A DNA stretch of 64,000 nt from Pseudopyrenochaeta lycopersici. Its lineage: Eukaryota > Ascomycota > Dothideomycetes > Pleosporales > Pseudopyrenochaetaceae. The position numbers were made by a program, and so were the translations under genes. Shown here in pieces: positions 1-12,851 of the stretch (position 1 is its first letter; the number at the start of each line of letters is the position of its first letter). The stretch is from the NCBI GenBank assembly GCA_003313425.1, contig NHZP01000060.1:124001-188000 (forward strand), written 5' to 3'. The notes under the pieces were generated by a model. The model ran no database searches and was not told the DNA's origin. It saw only the letters and a list, made by a program, of their open reading frames with translations.

Positions 1-281
1 TGTCAAGACAGCCAAGTCAGTGCATGTCTCACATGCAGAATTTACACGTAGATTTCTGACCTGGTAAAGCGCCGAGGCAATGGCGAGACCGATGCCTAGG
101 AATAAAAGTGAGTTTGTGTCAGACGGCAGAAGGTGCAAGGCGTCAGAATGAAGGCGCGTGGGGCATGGCGGGGTAGCTTGCTGAGGTGCGCCAACATACC
201 ACTGCCACCTCCGGTGATGACCACGACCAGGCCTTTAGCGGAGAAGAGATGTGCAGGATTTAAAGGCGACAGTACATCCAT
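1..281 (-). CDS. Short-chain dehydrogenase/reductase, 5' part only
   Basis: This is the amino-terminal end of an SDR oxidoreductase that runs off the left edge. ATG at 281-279 opens exon 1 (281-200), which ends in the Rossmann glycine motif after a run of hydrophobic residues (VVVITGGGSG). The next exon (95-61) continues it as IGLAIASALYQ, giving the classic TGGGSGIG cofactor loop. Intron 1 is 199-96 (GTATGT..CCTAG) and a second donor (GTCAGA) follows at 60. The family binds NAD(P)H and oxidises or reduces alcohols and ketones; substrate cannot be told from this fragment. The catalytic YxxxK lies outside the window. The only downstream neighbour, TEX1, is on the same strand and ends 259 nt upstream of this start. 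Confidence 0.75.
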
Positions 282-539
282 TGTGATGGTGTTGGTAGTG
301 GTGGTGGTGAAGATGTGACGGGAAGACTTGGGTTTAGAAAAATACTCTGCGGCGCGGGAGCGGTCGCGGTAACGGATGAAAAGTGCACATCGGTGCTTCA
401 CTATGCCGAAGCCGCACATTGGAAAGTGCGTCACGGGCGGGACGGCGCGGCGGAAGACTGGGAAGAACCAGGACACGAGGAAGAAAAGGGTCAATGGGTA
501 GATATGGAATACAAAGGACACAAGGGCTGGTGTGACTGC

Positions 540-1579
540 TCAACTGATGCCTCCCACAATCTTCAGCCCCTGGTTGTCGGCTGAGTAGGCCAAGATATAT
601 CGACACGGATGCCATGCGACGTGGGCTGCCGGTGTGGGCACGTCTATCGTGTGCACAATGTCGCCCGTCTCGACATGGGCGATGCGGATCTTCTTCTCTT
701 CCTTCTCGTCTGAGCCGGCGGTGACGTAGCTCCCGTCAAAGGAGAAGTCTACCGTCTTGACGAGGCCTGGGGTGAGCTCGAGGGTGCGCACGCAGATCCA
801 TTCCTGCGTGTCCCACAGCGAGACCAGGGCGTCGCCGCCGCCGGCTGCCAGGAACTCGCCGCTGGGCGACAGGGAGATGGCATAGCAGGCAGAGGTGTGG
901 GCGTTGAGCGTGAGCGCGCTGTCCAGCGACGGATACTGCAGGATCCTCACGCAGCCGTCGCCGCCCGTGACGAAGAGGTGGGTGCCGGACCAGTCGAAGA
1001 CGCACTGGTTGGTCTGCATGGGCTGGCGGTGCTCGGAGAGGACGCGGGCGGCGGTGCGGTCAATCGACACCAAGACGTTGTCCTAGCCATCAGTCAGCGC
1101 AGGGCAGCAGCGCCGCAGGGCAGGCGGCCGACCTTTCTGCCCGCCACGACCTCGCTGCCGTCGGGGGCCCAGGCCAGCGTGAAGGGCTGCTCGCCCACCT
1201 TGACCTCGCCCACGCTGGCCTTGGACCGGATGTCCCAGAACCTGACCATGCCGTCGGTGCTGCAGCTCGCCAGCTCATTCTCGTTGATTGGGTGGAAGGA
1301 CACGCGCTCGAGCGACGTGAGCGCGGTTGCGCCGGGCGTGCGCAGCTCCGTCGAGTTCTTGACGTTGGTCTTCTCCGGGTTCCAGATGCGCAGCGTCCTG
1401 TCGGCGGCGCCCGTCGCGATGAAGGTGCCCGAGGCATTCCACGAGAGCGTGCGGATGTAGTGCGACGACGACACCGCCCCGGGTCGCACACTGTCCACAT
1501 ACACTGCTGTTTTGAGCTTCAAAAACGCGGGCGAAAACACCGGTTTCGCCAAAGGGCGGGCGCGAGTGGGCGGCGCCAT
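540..1579 (-). CDS. TEX1: THO complex subunit TEX1/THOC3, WD40 protein
   Basis: WD40 beta-propeller subunit of the THO/TREX complex, which couples transcription to mRNA packaging and export in the nucleus. Two exons, 1579-1133 and 1082-540, joined across a 50-nt intron, give 329 aa, the usual THOC3 size. WD signatures are visible in series, for example RTLRIWNPE, GMVRFWDIRS, CVRILQYPS and ALVSLWDTQ, and the C-terminus ends in the family's propeller-closing segment (LAYSADNQGLKIVGG). The start at 1579 is chosen because homologues begin shortly before the first blade; an in-frame ATG 105 nt further out would add a basic, non-conserved stretch. Exon 1 is strongly GC-rich, so several long open frames on the opposite strand here are shadows. 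Confidence 0.88.
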
Positions 1580-1743
1580 GGTCGAGCCTCGAACCGGCGC
1601 ACTTTGTCGTCTGCAAGTGAGTCGTCGTTGTCTGCTGTGCAAGAACGGGGCCGTGCACCCACCCGCCGTCACAAGCACAGACATGTCACCTTAGCCAGTA
1701 AGCGTAATTAATCACTTCACTATCATTTTGCTTCCTAGGCCGT

Positions 1744-2073
1744 CTACTGCTTCTTGCTCTCAGCACCCTCCTTCTGCATACCCTCACAACCCACAAGCCC
1801 GCCTGCCTTCTCCTCCACGCTGCCGAATCCCTTGCTTGCATCTCGCTGCTCAGATGCAGACTTCATTGCGTCCACCGCCTGCGCTTTGTCTTGCACGCCT
1901 GACGCTTTCCATGCTTGGTTGCCTGTGACATTGCCAACAGCTTCCTATGGCCATGTAAGCCAAACAGCAGAAACACTGAATCAAGCCATGTCTATGCTTA
2001 CCTCAGCGGCGCCCTTGACGTATTGCGCGTGGCCTCCAACGAGCCCGGCTTGACCTTGGTTGTCGGTGGACAT
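1744..2073 (-). CDS. CsbD-like small stress protein
   Basis: A 90-aa protein recovered by splicing exon 1 (2073-2002) to exon 2 (1944-1744) over a 57-nt intron (GTAAGC..CATAG). Neither exon alone looks like a gene. The sequence is Ala/Gly/Lys/Glu-rich with GAAEEAVGNVTGNQAWKASG near residue 21, the repeat-like signature of fungal CsbD-like proteins (general stress family named after Bacillus CsbD). These are small, hydrophilic, probably disordered or helical proteins induced by stress; biochemical role unknown. It is transcribed divergently from the old-yellow-enzyme gene across about 690 nt, so the two may share stress-responsive control, but no known site was identified. Confidence 0.78.
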
Positions 2074-2758
2074 TGTGTCTTGTGCTGGTGACTGTGCTTT
2101 TCGCTAATAGATACTGCTGGCTCGGAAAGATATTGTGCATCCAAGTGGTACTTCTGAAAGTTGGCTGCTGATGGCATGTCCAAGTGCTTTATGGAGGAAT
2201 AATTAAGTGACGTCACGAAGAGCACATCCCACGGAACTCGCCCACACATAGTGTGTGCTAAGACTGAGAAACTACCTTGAGATTTTGTAACTCGTCTGCA
2301 CGGTGCCAGCTATCCCGTGCTCCATCAATGGTTGAAAGTAAAAATCAATCTGACTTCGACACCTGCGTCAGGGGACTACCTAGTAGTGCGTCCATTTCGC
2401 CAAATATATAACAATTGACACATGGACTAACATAGACGTACATACATAGATATACTATAAGAGAAGTTGCAAGCCAACTCCCTCAAAATGTTAGCACAAT
2501 CTTGGTGACAAAATAAGGGGACGTAGGAGGGCCGCAATTTTGAACCTCGGCAATAATCGCGGATTGACTTGTACCTTACAAATCAGCAAAATCGCGTGCT
2601 GCAACAATCAAACATTTAAATCTTGTTCCAATATACCCAATTGACGCTCAGAGTCATCCATCAACACCTGACCCCCTTTCAAGTCGCCAATATCAAAGAC
2701 AATTCGCTGCAGGGTCCCTATCAACTTTACACAATCACTCTACTACAACATAACCAAC
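2074..2758. promoter_or_regulatory. Divergent intergenic region, CsbD-like / OYE
   Basis: About 690 nt between two divergent starts. It is AT-rich in 2390-2700. It should hold both promoters and 5' leaders. No gene, RNA or convincing motif was recognised. Confidence 0.5.
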
Positions 2759-4168
2759 ATGGCACCACAAGATTTCAACCGCGGCGCCCCAGGCCTTGAA
2801 TACTTTACGCCCGCCCACCTCACATCTCCGGGAACTCCAGTCTCTTCCAGTCGGTCTAACAATGGCACACCCACCCTATTTACTCCACTTACCATTCGCG
2901 GTACCACCCTCCGCAACCGCATCCTCGTCGCCCCAATGTGTCAATACAGTACCGGCTCCCACGGTCCCTCGACCGGCGCACTGACAGACTATCATATCGC
3001 CACCCTAGGCCACTACGCCTTGAAAGGCGCAGGTCTTGTTATGGTAGAAGCGACAGGCGTCCAAGCCAACGGCCGTATTTCTCCAAACTGTCCCGGGCTT
3101 TGGAGCGATGCCCAAATTCCGGCATTGAGGAGAGTAAGTGATTTTATCAAGAGCCAGGGAAGTTTGAGTGCGGTCCAGCTTGCCCATGCCGGGAGGAAGG
3201 CGAGCACATGTGCGCCGTGGATTGCCGGAGAGCAGCGGACGCAGGGAGGAAAGAGAAAAGTGAGTGTAAAAGCTGGGGAAGATGTCGGTGGATGGCCCGA
3301 GAATGTCGTGAGTGCCATGGGCGGCGAGGACTGGACCTGGGATGGAAAAAAGCTGAATGACGAAAGTGGTGGATACTGGGCACCGCGAGCGTTGAGTGAG
3401 AAAGAGATTGGCGCATTGGTGCAGGATTGGGCAAGTGCGGCGCAGAGAGCCGTCAAGGCAGGGGTTGATGTGATTGAGATCCATGGTGCACATGGCTATC
3501 TAATCAATCAATTCCTGAGTCCCATCACGAACCAGCGGACTGATAAGTATGGTGGTTCTTTTGAGAACAGGACGCGGCTTTTGCTCGAGATTATTCAAGC
3601 GATTCGCAAAGTCATCCCTGAAACGATGCCGCTATACCTTCGCATTAGCTCAACCGAATGGATGGAAGAGACTGATGAGGGAAAGAAGCATGGTAGCTGG
3701 GACGTGGAGAGCTCCATTCGACTCGCCAAGTTGTTACCAGGCATGGGCGTGGATCTGCTAGACGTAAGCAGTGGAGGCAACCACCCGGCGCAGAAAATCA
3801 ACATGTTCGACACCAAAGATTACCAGATTCGAATTGCATCTCGCATTCGCAAGGAGCTAAAGAAGGAGAACTTGAGCCTCTTCATCGGGGCCGTGGGACT
3901 CATCACCGAAGCGGAGCAAGCCAGAGACATTGTTGAGGAAGGCGGTGCCGCCATTACTAAGAATGGTGATGTGGAAATCGCCCAAGAAGCTCAGGCTGCA
4001 GTCAAGATCACACAAGCGAGAGATGGTGAAGAGCCATTGGCCGATGTGATATTAGTTGCAAGACAATTCATGCGGGAGCCGGAATGGGTGTTGAGGGTTG
4101 CTTGGCAACTGGGTGTGGATGTTGCGTGGCCGAACCAATTTTTGAGGGTCAGGTTTCCCAAGTTGTGA
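2759..4168 (+). CDS. Old yellow enzyme, class III (YqjM-like) flavin oxidoreductase
   Basis: Intronless 469-aa FMN-dependent NAD(P)H:flavin oxidoreductase/ene-reductase with a TIM-barrel fold, reducing activated C=C bonds. Diagnostic features: LFTPLTIRGTTLRNRI near residue 40; PMCQYS, holding the Cys and Tyr that in YqjM tune the flavin; QLAHAGRK; the substrate-binding pair in EIHGAHGYLINQFLSP; then NQRTDKYGGSFENR. It is about 130 aa longer than bacterial YqjM because of a 40-residue N-terminal lead, an insert around residues 165-215 and another around 390-415. Such inserts are common in fungal members. The start is the first ATG, preceded by CCAAC. No signal peptide is seen, so it is probably cytosolic. 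Substrate unknown. Confidence 0.9.
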   Translation: MAPQDFNRGAPGLEYFTPAHLTSPGTPVSSSRSNNGTPTLFTPLTIRGTTLRNRILVAPMCQYSTGSHGPSTGALTDYHIATLGHYALKGAGLVMVEATGVQANGRISPNCPGLWSDAQIPALRRVSDFIKSQGSLSAVQLAHAGRKASTCAPWIAGEQRTQGGKRKVSVKAGEDVGGWPENVVSAMGGEDWTWDGKKLNDESGGYWAPRALSEKEIGALVQDWASAAQRAVKAGVDVIEIHGAHGYLINQFLSPITNQRTDKYGGSFENRTRLLLEIIQAIRKVIPETMPLYLRISSTEWMEETDEGKKHGSWDVESSIRLAKLLPGMGVDLLDVSSGGNHPAQKINMFDTKDYQIRIASRIRKELKKENLSLFIGAVGLITEAEQARDIVEEGGAAITKNGDVEIAQEAQAAVKITQARDGEEPLADVILVARQFMREPEWVLRVAWQLGVDVAWPNQFLRVRFPKL

Positions 4169-4576
4169 CAGACCAGTTTTGAACAATCTATGGGCATGTT
4201 TGTCCAATCAGGCGAGGAGAGGCCGGAAGAAATAGAGCGCGTTAGTTTAGTTGTATACAAATAGACAATAGAAGTATAGAAGAACATCTGACGAAAGAGC
4301 AGAGGAAGTTTTAATGCTCCTAGTTTTGCTGCATCAATAATGATTTGACTACGCCCCTTGGTGGTGTATTCATAATGTGTTCACAGGCAACAAACAAGTG
4401 TTAGTCAAGCAACAGCTACAGCCTCTGGTATCGATCCCCTTCTTGCTCATTGGGTTGAAATTTTGGCCCGTCTTGGTAGCAGGAATGGGCGCTTCCAAGT
4501 GGACCAGTACCAACAGATCAAGTCGTTCACTAATGCACCTATCCTCCATGACAAGCACAATAGTATTGCCTAGATG

Positions 4577-5611
<1,035 letters not shown>

Positions 5612-6008
5612 CGTGAATCCCTTTGGGCTTGTACGCCACCGGGTTGTAGAGACAGATTTGCAAAAGAGGTCTGGTGAAGTCTGGGTGAGGCGAGAGTGGA
5701 TTGGTTGAGTACCACGAAGCGAGGCAGGAGGTGGAGTAGGCTTTTCCACTAGCTCAAGTCACCACGAAAGTGTGGAGGCATCGTTCGCGACAGTATTCCA
5801 CACACCGAAAGGCCAGCATTTGGCGTAATACACGTATCATAACAGATAAATATTTCAAACCCAATTCTAAGAGACTTCAGCAAAGCCTACGGTCTTTGTC
5901 GCACGCTGCATAAAAGACCGTGGGTGTGAAGTAGTTACACGAAGTCAAGCCCCGGAAAATTGCGCCCAAATGCTAGTCCCAAACATATGCCATTTCGTTC
6001 AATCGTCA

Positions 6009-7172
6009 TCATCGGAATTCAACTGCACCCTGACACCCATGGTCTTCAACATGTTCAAGTTGCAGTTTCTGGAACCTACAAGGCGGTTAGCATCGGTCAC
6101 AACAATGCTGGAGCAGCGCACTTACTTCTCGCTCTTGGCATGGAAGTAAATACCCTCGATAGCGCCCGAGACCTGGTTGAAGCATATGTAGTAGAAGCCC
6201 TCGAAGCTTGCGCCACTGATTGTGCGTACCCGGTGGTCTGGCACGAGAAAGTACTCTTTCCAGCGCATGAACAGATGCTCCTTCTGCATCCAATCCTTTG
6301 TAACCAGTTCCGGCCGCGACGAGTACTTGGAGAGAGGCTTGTACGCTGGAAAGCGGGCCCAGTGTTGGCGGTCGACCTTTTCATTGGACCCCCACTCTGG
6401 GTGCTGTGTGATGAAGGTGTGTTTGCTTCCGATGATCTCGCTCTCAAAGTAAGTAGTGAGGCTTGGGTGGTCTTCGGTTAGTCCTGTTGGCGCGTCAGTC
6501 CACATTTCTCGGGAAGCCTCGATGCCAGTCGCGCGCACCTTTGATGCGCAAATATCCACACATGAACGACTCTCGCATGTCGACATGCTTTATTTCCACC
6601 TCGACTTCGTACTGCTGGCGGTCCGAGGTTTGGCTGCCCTTGAAGCGACTGCCGGGCCGGAGCAGGGAGGAGGACGTGTTTGGGAGAAACTGCGCCGACG
6701 TTAACAAGCGGCCACTTGGGGCTCTATAGCCGTGGCTGGGCTCGGTCAGACATACGCGGTGGACAGGAAATGGCGATGACAGGTGGGTCGCGAAATGCGC
6801 GACTGGCGCCGGCGCACTTGGGGAAAGCGGCGAGGCCTGGGATGTGCGCTGCTCGTCGGCCCCGTCATCTGTCGCAGTCATGGGTGTGGGGATATCTCTG
6901 CTTGGGGCCTCTATGTCTGTGCTTGACGACTTGGTGTGTGCTTCTGCAGCAGTCTGCGCGTGTACAGGAGACTCGTGCGGCGGCGGCGTGGGTTGTTGCA
7001 TGGGGACCTGGACTGTAGACTCGACATTGCTGGCAGCCGTCCTGCTCCGCGCGCCATTCACGTCGTGGACGGTGATGGTGCGCGACTCTTCTGGCGGGCA
7101 AGTCGTGCGGCCGGAGATGCTCTCGTGCTCCACTGGCGAGACCATGGCATCATCGGGCGTCGGCGTCGGCAT
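6009..7172 (-). CDS. GID4: GID complex substrate receptor Gid4/Vid24
   Basis: Pro/N-degron receptor of the GID/CTLH ubiquitin ligase, which in yeast triggers degradation of gluconeogenic enzymes. Exons 7172-6539, 6483-6126 and 6075-6009 (introns 55 and 50 nt) give 352 aa. The Vid24 beta-barrel begins around residue 160 (SRFKGSQTSDRQQYEVEVEI) and runs through CGYLRIKG, joined by splicing to LTEDHPSLTTYF, then GFYYICFNQ and a C-terminal EKFQKLQLEHV. The first 150 residues are Pro/Ser/Thr-rich and probably disordered. The start at 7172 is the first in-frame ATG after an in-frame TAA at 7223; an upstream non-coding or short coding exon cannot be excluded. Confidence 0.92.
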
Positions 7173-7774
7173 CGTCCGCGGGCGAGGGATGGGGGGAGTC
7201 ACTGGCAAGGAGGGAATTGGTTACACATGGGACGAAACGAAGATGCGGAAGGCGATTATACAATAACGGACGCAGGGATCAAAAGGCCTGTGTCGTGGGC
7301 ATGATGACTGGGGATGGGTTTCCGACGTGTCTGGACGGTGAGTGGGTCTGAGGGCCGGCTTGCAGTTCGCGGGGAAGGAATCACGCTAACCTCACGTGGC
7401 ATGACAAGGCCAGTCCTGAGTTTGGCCGCGGCACCGTCTTGGGACAACGCATGGAGCTGGTTAAGGCGTACAAGTATAATCTGGGCCTTTGATTCTCTAT
7501 ATGCCGCGAGGCTGTCTGTAGTATGCGTATTATTGACCCACGACCATGTCGGATCCCCCGAAGCGAAATGCCAGACCTTGATACTTCGGTTCTTTTGAAT
7601 GGGTTGCCAGCTTTTGTAATGAAAGTGACAGCTGTTGGCAGGACCCTGCGATAGACTCCTGGCGCCATACTCCGCAGCCTGATCTAGGTCGAGGTGCATT
7701 CGTGATTCAGTCGCGTTGAAATGTCGCCAGCAAAAGTAACTATGGCGACAATGCCTCCTCCCTGCTGGCAAACT
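7173..7774. other. Intergenic, GID4 promoter and Mago 3' side
   Basis: About 600 nt without a supported gene. It should contain the GID4 promoter and the Mago nashi 3' UTR. The stretch 7500-7620 resembles 15952-16075 (see findings) and may be an old repeat remnant. A long open frame on the minus strand here has no family resemblance. Confidence 0.4.
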
Positions 7775-8546
7775 TTAGATGGGCTTGATCTATGACCGTG
7801 TAAGTACAGGCAGTCCGATACATTGCGCAGAGGCTCACCTTGAAATGAAGCGAAATCAATGAGAACACCAGAGCCTTTAGATCCTGGACGAGGTAGTAGA
7901 AGACACGCAGGCCTTCTGGGTCTGAAGAATCTTGCACATCCTGAAGCGAGCCGATTTTGGCAGTCTAGACGGTCAGCTTACCCGCACTTTTGGTGATGAA
8001 GAAGACGAAGAAGACATACCTCGAAAGAAATGTGCTCGCTTCCTAGTCGAATCTCTAGCTCTTGACGGCCGTCCTTGTTTTTCTGGGGCCACTTTGTGTC
8101 ATCTTCCCTGTGCAGTGACTTAGTTGAAAAGGCCTATGCAATTATCTTGAACTTGAGGCCTACTTTAGGATTTCGCTCTCCTTTACAATGCGCTTGATTT
8201 CGGCAACCAGCGCATCACTGACACACACTGACACGGTCAGCAACCGCTGTATGGTGAAAGAAAACTGCTCTTACTTTCTTTGCGAATGAGGGAGTCATTC
8301 CGGTAGTTGGAGTTGTTTGCATAACGTGCAGATGCACTACGGCCGTCTCCCAACACTCGGAAATCAAACTCTGCCTCAATGTCAGTTTGCAAGCCCGTGT
8401 ATTGAACCAAAGCCAGCTCACCCAAAAACTCATGGCCGAATCGGCCTTGATGTCCGGAGCTATAAAAATGTCAGTATCAAACACGTGAGTCGAAAGATGA
8501 AGAAGCTGTACTAGTATCTCAGATAGAATGGCTCGCTTGTGCTCAT
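7775..8546 (-). CDS. mago: Mago nashi homologue, exon-junction complex core
   Basis: Core exon-junction-complex subunit, partner of Y14, acting in mRNA localisation and surveillance. Seven exons were traced: 8546-8512, 8459-8422, 8370-8275, 8227-8164, 8107-8020, 7964-7839 and 7789-7775, with six introns of 47-56 nt. The total of 462 nt gives 153 aa, close to the universal Mago length. The splice joins recreate [83 protein letters not shown] and the C-terminal HFKIKPI. The last coding exon is a 15-nt microexon (IKPI plus stop). Intron density (six in 459 coding nt) is high for this window. It faces SEC26 across a 450-nt divergent promoter. Confidence 0.95.
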
Positions 8547-8998
8547 TTTTATGCGTGCTAGCGATGAATTCGGTGGGGTTCCCTGGAGCTGTGTCTGCAG
8601 CCTGGCGTAGAGGTGGTGTTCCTGGTGAGTTCTCACAGCCGTCGGAGGCAGACCCCTGTTTAGCGAGCGACGCTCTTGGCACATGTGGATCATTTCACCA
8701 AGCAGACACCTGGACCATAAACATCGTCAAGGGAAGCGCCGCAACTCGGACTCGAATAAGCCACCCCTCTGCGCAGGGCAATCGTCTCCTCTCATCCACT
8801 TCGTCCCCTCCTAAGGCCTCACAAAATTGCATGATACCACCTTCCCTGTCGCTGGGCACTCGATCCATACACGTAGCATCCCACCTGTGCTGGAGAGCAA
8901 AGGGATTGAGGGCTGACGGCCGCCACGGGAGCTACGGCCATTGCAGCTGGAACCAGCATCGTCCAAGGGCATTCAAATCCACGGATTAGATTGGCAAC
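8547..8998. promoter_or_regulatory. Divergent promoter region, mago / SEC26
   Basis: 452 nt between the two start codons. No gene is supported; the open frames here lack coding character. It presumably contains both core promoters. Confidence 0.5.
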
Positions 8999-11900
8999 AT
9001 GGCGACCTTCCTCGAAAACTCGTACAGTCTGGTATGGAACACCTGGCAGCTGGGACCGACAGAAGGCTGACTGAAGGCACCAGGTACACCAGGACAATGC
9101 TGCCGACGTTCCATCTCAGAATGAGCTCAAGCAGTCGCTGGAGAAGGGCAGCGACGAACAGAAGATTGAGACCATGGTGCGCCTCCGCAATTGCGACTGC
9201 CCCGCCTTGCTGGAGTCGGTCCTCTGACATGTTCGCAGAAGAAGATTCTCTCCATAATGCTTAACGGCGACCCCCAAGCTGGCCTCCTTATGCACATTAT
9301 ACGATTTGTCATGCCCAGCAAGTCCAAGCCCCTGAAGAAGCTCATGTACTTTTTCTTCGAGGTTTGCCCCAAGCACGATGCCCAGGGAAAGCTGCGGCAG
9401 GAATGGATATTGGTCTGGTGCGTCGATCTACCAGACGGACCTATCATGGCAATGGCTGACAGTGGCACAGCAATGCGATTCGCTTCGACTTGCAGGCGCC
9501 CAATGAATATGTGAGGGGTAATACATTGCGCTTTGTGTACGATGCTCGCTCCCAGTTGTTCCACACGTTGTTGACACAGCATACAGGACCAAGCTGCGCG
9601 ACGCAGAACTCGTGGAGCCGCTGCTACGTAAGCTCTACTGCTCGCCTCCTGCTTTCTTTCACCATGTGCTGACAAGTGTTGAAAGAACCGGTGCGCCAAT
9701 GCCTCACCCACCGACACGCGTACGTGCGGAAGAACGCAACGTTCGCCATCGCCTCCATATTCACCCACCTACCCGAACTAATGCCAGATGCACCCGACCT
9801 TCTGACTACATTTTTGGATGATGAGAATGATCCCACCTGCAAGCGCAATGCCTTTGCTGCCCTTGTGTCCGTTAGCCACGACAAGGCCTTGGAATACCTG
9901 AGCACTGTCTTCGATGCCATGCTGAACCACGAAGAGCTCCTACTCCTTGCTGAACTCGAATTCATCCGCAAGGATGCCATCATCAACCCAGCAAACAAGG
10001 CACGGTACTTGCGACTAATCTTTGACCTCCTTGAATCCCAGGTCTCGACCGTCATATACGAAGCCGCACACGCCCTCACCACCCTTACGAGTAATCCTGT
10101 GGCTGTCAAGGCCGCTGCCGGGAAGTTCGTCGAGTTGGCCATCAAGGAGCCCGACAACAACGTCAAGCTGATTGTTTTGGAGCGAGTGGATCAGTTACGG
10201 CAGAAGAATGAAGGCGTGCTTGACGACTTGACAATGGAGGTCTTGCGTGTCTTGTCGAGCACTGACCTAGATGTGCGCAAGAAATCACTCAATATTGCCA
10301 TGGAGATGGTCTCGAGCAGAAATGTCGAAGAGGTCGTTCTCCTTCTGAAGAAGGAACTCATGAAGACTGTTGATGAGCAGTACGAGAAAAATTCAGAGTA
10401 CAGGTCGCTGCTCATCTCGTCGATACACTCGGCCGCCATCAAGTTCCCAGAGGTTGCCGCCAGCGTTGTTGGGTCACTGATGGACTTCATTTCCGATGTC
10501 AGCAGCAACGCTTCCGCAGTCGATGTCATCTCCTTCGTCAAAGAGGTGGTTGAGCGATTTCCAGATCTACGAGCTTCGATCATCGAACGCCTTGTATCGA
10601 CGCTCGGAGAGGTGCGTGCTGGAAAAGTCTACCGCGGCGTCCTGTGGATCATTGGCGAATTCTCTTTGGAGGCAAAAGATATCCGGGATGCATGGAAGGG
10701 CATCCGCTCGTCGCTTGGCGAAATCCCTATCCTGGCTTCTGAACAAAGGTTACTGGACGAAGCTTCTGAGGGCAAAGAGAACACGGATCAAGTCAATGGT
10801 CACGCAAAACCAGCCGCTCCCTCCGGTTCACGGAAGGTTCTTGCGGATGGTACCTATGCAACGGAGAGTGCCCTTACATCATCGGCGGCCGCTAAGGCGA
10901 AGCTCGAAGCAGTCAAGAATTCACAAAAGCCACCGCTACGCCAATTGGTGCTCGACGGCGACTATTATCTTGCCACTGTTCTCTCTAGCACACTGACGAA
11001 GCTCGTCATGCGCCACTCGGAGATCTCGAAGGATACTGCGCGTACGAATGCGTTACGCGCTGAGGCAATGCTTATCATGATATCCATCATTCGCGTTGGT
11101 CAGTCCCAGTTCGTCAAGACCTTCATAGACGAGGATTCGGTCGACCGGATCATGTCATGTGTACGATCTCTTTCAGAGTTTGCACAAAGGAAGGAGCTCG
11201 AGACGGTATTCCTCGAGGATACGCGCAAGTCATTTAAGGCTATGGTTCAGACAGAAGAGAAGAAGCGAGCGGCCAAGGAAGCATCAGAAAGGGCAAAGTC
11301 AGCTGTCAACGTTGATGATGCGTTCAGCATACGCCAGCTGAAGAAGAAGGACGCAGACGGCAGCGACGAGATTGAACAAGATTTGGAGAGAGCGACTGGA
11401 GGCGACAGTGCAACTGAGGATCTCAGTTCGAAACTGAGCCGTGTTGTTCAGCTCACTGGATTTTCGGATTCAGTATATGCCGAAGCCTACGTCAAGGTAT
11501 TGCCATCCGTGCTGCTCGGTGGGTTGACATACTAACGGTGTCAGGTTCACCAATTTGACATTGTGCTTGATGTGTTGCTTGTTAACCAGACCACCGAAAC
11601 GCTACAGAACTTGACAATTGAGTTCGCAACTCTTGGTGACCTCAAGGTAGTCGAGCGCCCCTCAACCCAAAACGTTGGTCCACATGACTTTATCAATATC
11701 CAAGCTACGATCAAGGGTAAGTCGCTACAGGTCCACTGACCTGGCTATATGCACTAACGTATCTAGTTTCCTCGACTGACACTGGTGTTATCTTTGGCAA
11801 CATAATCTACGAGGGGTATGTATTTTCCGCAAAACAATAACAATAGAAACCTTGCTAACCGACATGGCAGTGAGAAAGGAGTCGACTCGAATGTGGTCAT

Positions 11901-12347
11901 CCTCAACGACGTCCATGTTGATATCATGGACTACATCAAGCCAGCACAGTGCACAGAAACACAGTTCCGGACGATGTGGACTGAGTTTGAATGGGAAAAC
12001 AAGGTCAACATCAACTCAAAGGCCAAGACACTGCGTGAATTCTTGAAGCAGCTCATGGCATGCACCAATATGAGCTGCCTCACACCGGAGGCATCAATGA
12101 AGGGCGACTGTCAGTTCCTGTCAGCGAACCTCTACGCAAGAAGCGTGTTTGGTAGGATGCAAAATACTGCGCATGTTGTGAAGCTTGCTAACACTGGTTA
12201 GGTGAGGATGCCCTTGCCAACTTGAGTATAGAAAAGGAAGGAGACAGCGGGCCCATAACAGGCTTTGTTCGGATTCGAAGCCGATCACAAGGATTGGCTT
12301 TGAGCCTGGGGTCGCTGAAGGGCTTGAACAAGGTTGGTGTGGCGTGA
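8999..12347 (+). CDS. SEC26: Coatomer subunit beta (beta-COP, Sec26)
   Basis: Large scaffold subunit of the COPI coat, needed for Golgi-to-ER retrograde and intra-Golgi transport. Ten exons: 8999-9031, 9084-9176, 9239-9417, 9471-9536, 9587-9627, 9686-11496, 11545-11716, 11767-11815, 11871-12151 and 12202-12347, giving 2871 nt or 956 aa, the normal beta-COP length. The short 5' exons restore [23 protein letters not shown]-type sequence before [39 protein letters not shown] and [16 protein letters not shown] (HEAT-repeat adaptin-like N-terminal half). The appendage domain ([16 protein letters not shown] to the end) is spread over the four 3' exons. Nine of the ten exons are under 300 nt. Confidence 0.95.
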
Positions 12348-12851
12348 GGGGTCCATCGATGAAGGACGGTTACAGTACTAGTATTGCAAGAACGGCAAGT
12401 CACAGCCTGGAGTAGGAAACGTAGAGGAAGGCTGTTAGCTCCAATTGTTAGTCTGGGGAAGGTGGTGCATTCAAACAGGTTGCGGGATGAAAAGCCACGG
12501 ACGAGCATGGCAACTGGTATTGTAGCGTTGGAGCATTCGGAAGGAAATGAAAGTTTGACTAATTAGCAGTCAATATTGCAATTATGTTGTACTTTACTAG
12601 TTCAGGCGGTCAGCGTGTGATGATATGCGCCTGGCCATGCGGATGCCTCGGCTCGCAAGCAAGGGTCGCAACGGACTTGTTTCCCTTTTGTTTAGCAATC
12701 AGACCAAAGCGTTCGCGCAGGCACCGGGTACGCGCATGTGCCCGTGATAGCGACAGCTTACTACGCGCTCGTCTGACTTCGTCGCTCCCTCAGGTCCCTT
12801 CCTCGGGCCCTACACTATGCTCTCCAAGCCGTGCAACTTGCTGCTGTGACC
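12348..12851. other. Intergenic, SEC26 3' side and kinase promoter
   Basis: 504 nt containing the SEC26 3' UTR and the promoter of the sphingoid-base kinase. Nothing else was recognised. Confidence 0.5.

Noticed and set aside
897..1460. 187-codon plus-strand frame opposite TEX1
   Set aside because: Antisense of a GC-rich WD40 exon, with no recognisable domain.
7256..7771. 171-codon minus-strand open frame between GID4 and mago
   Set aside because: No domain, no coding-like composition, and it overlaps a candidate repeat remnant and the mago 3' end.
9127..10583. Long minus-strand open frames opposite SEC26
   Set aside because: Shadows of the beta-COP coding strand; Ser/Arg-rich antisense composition.
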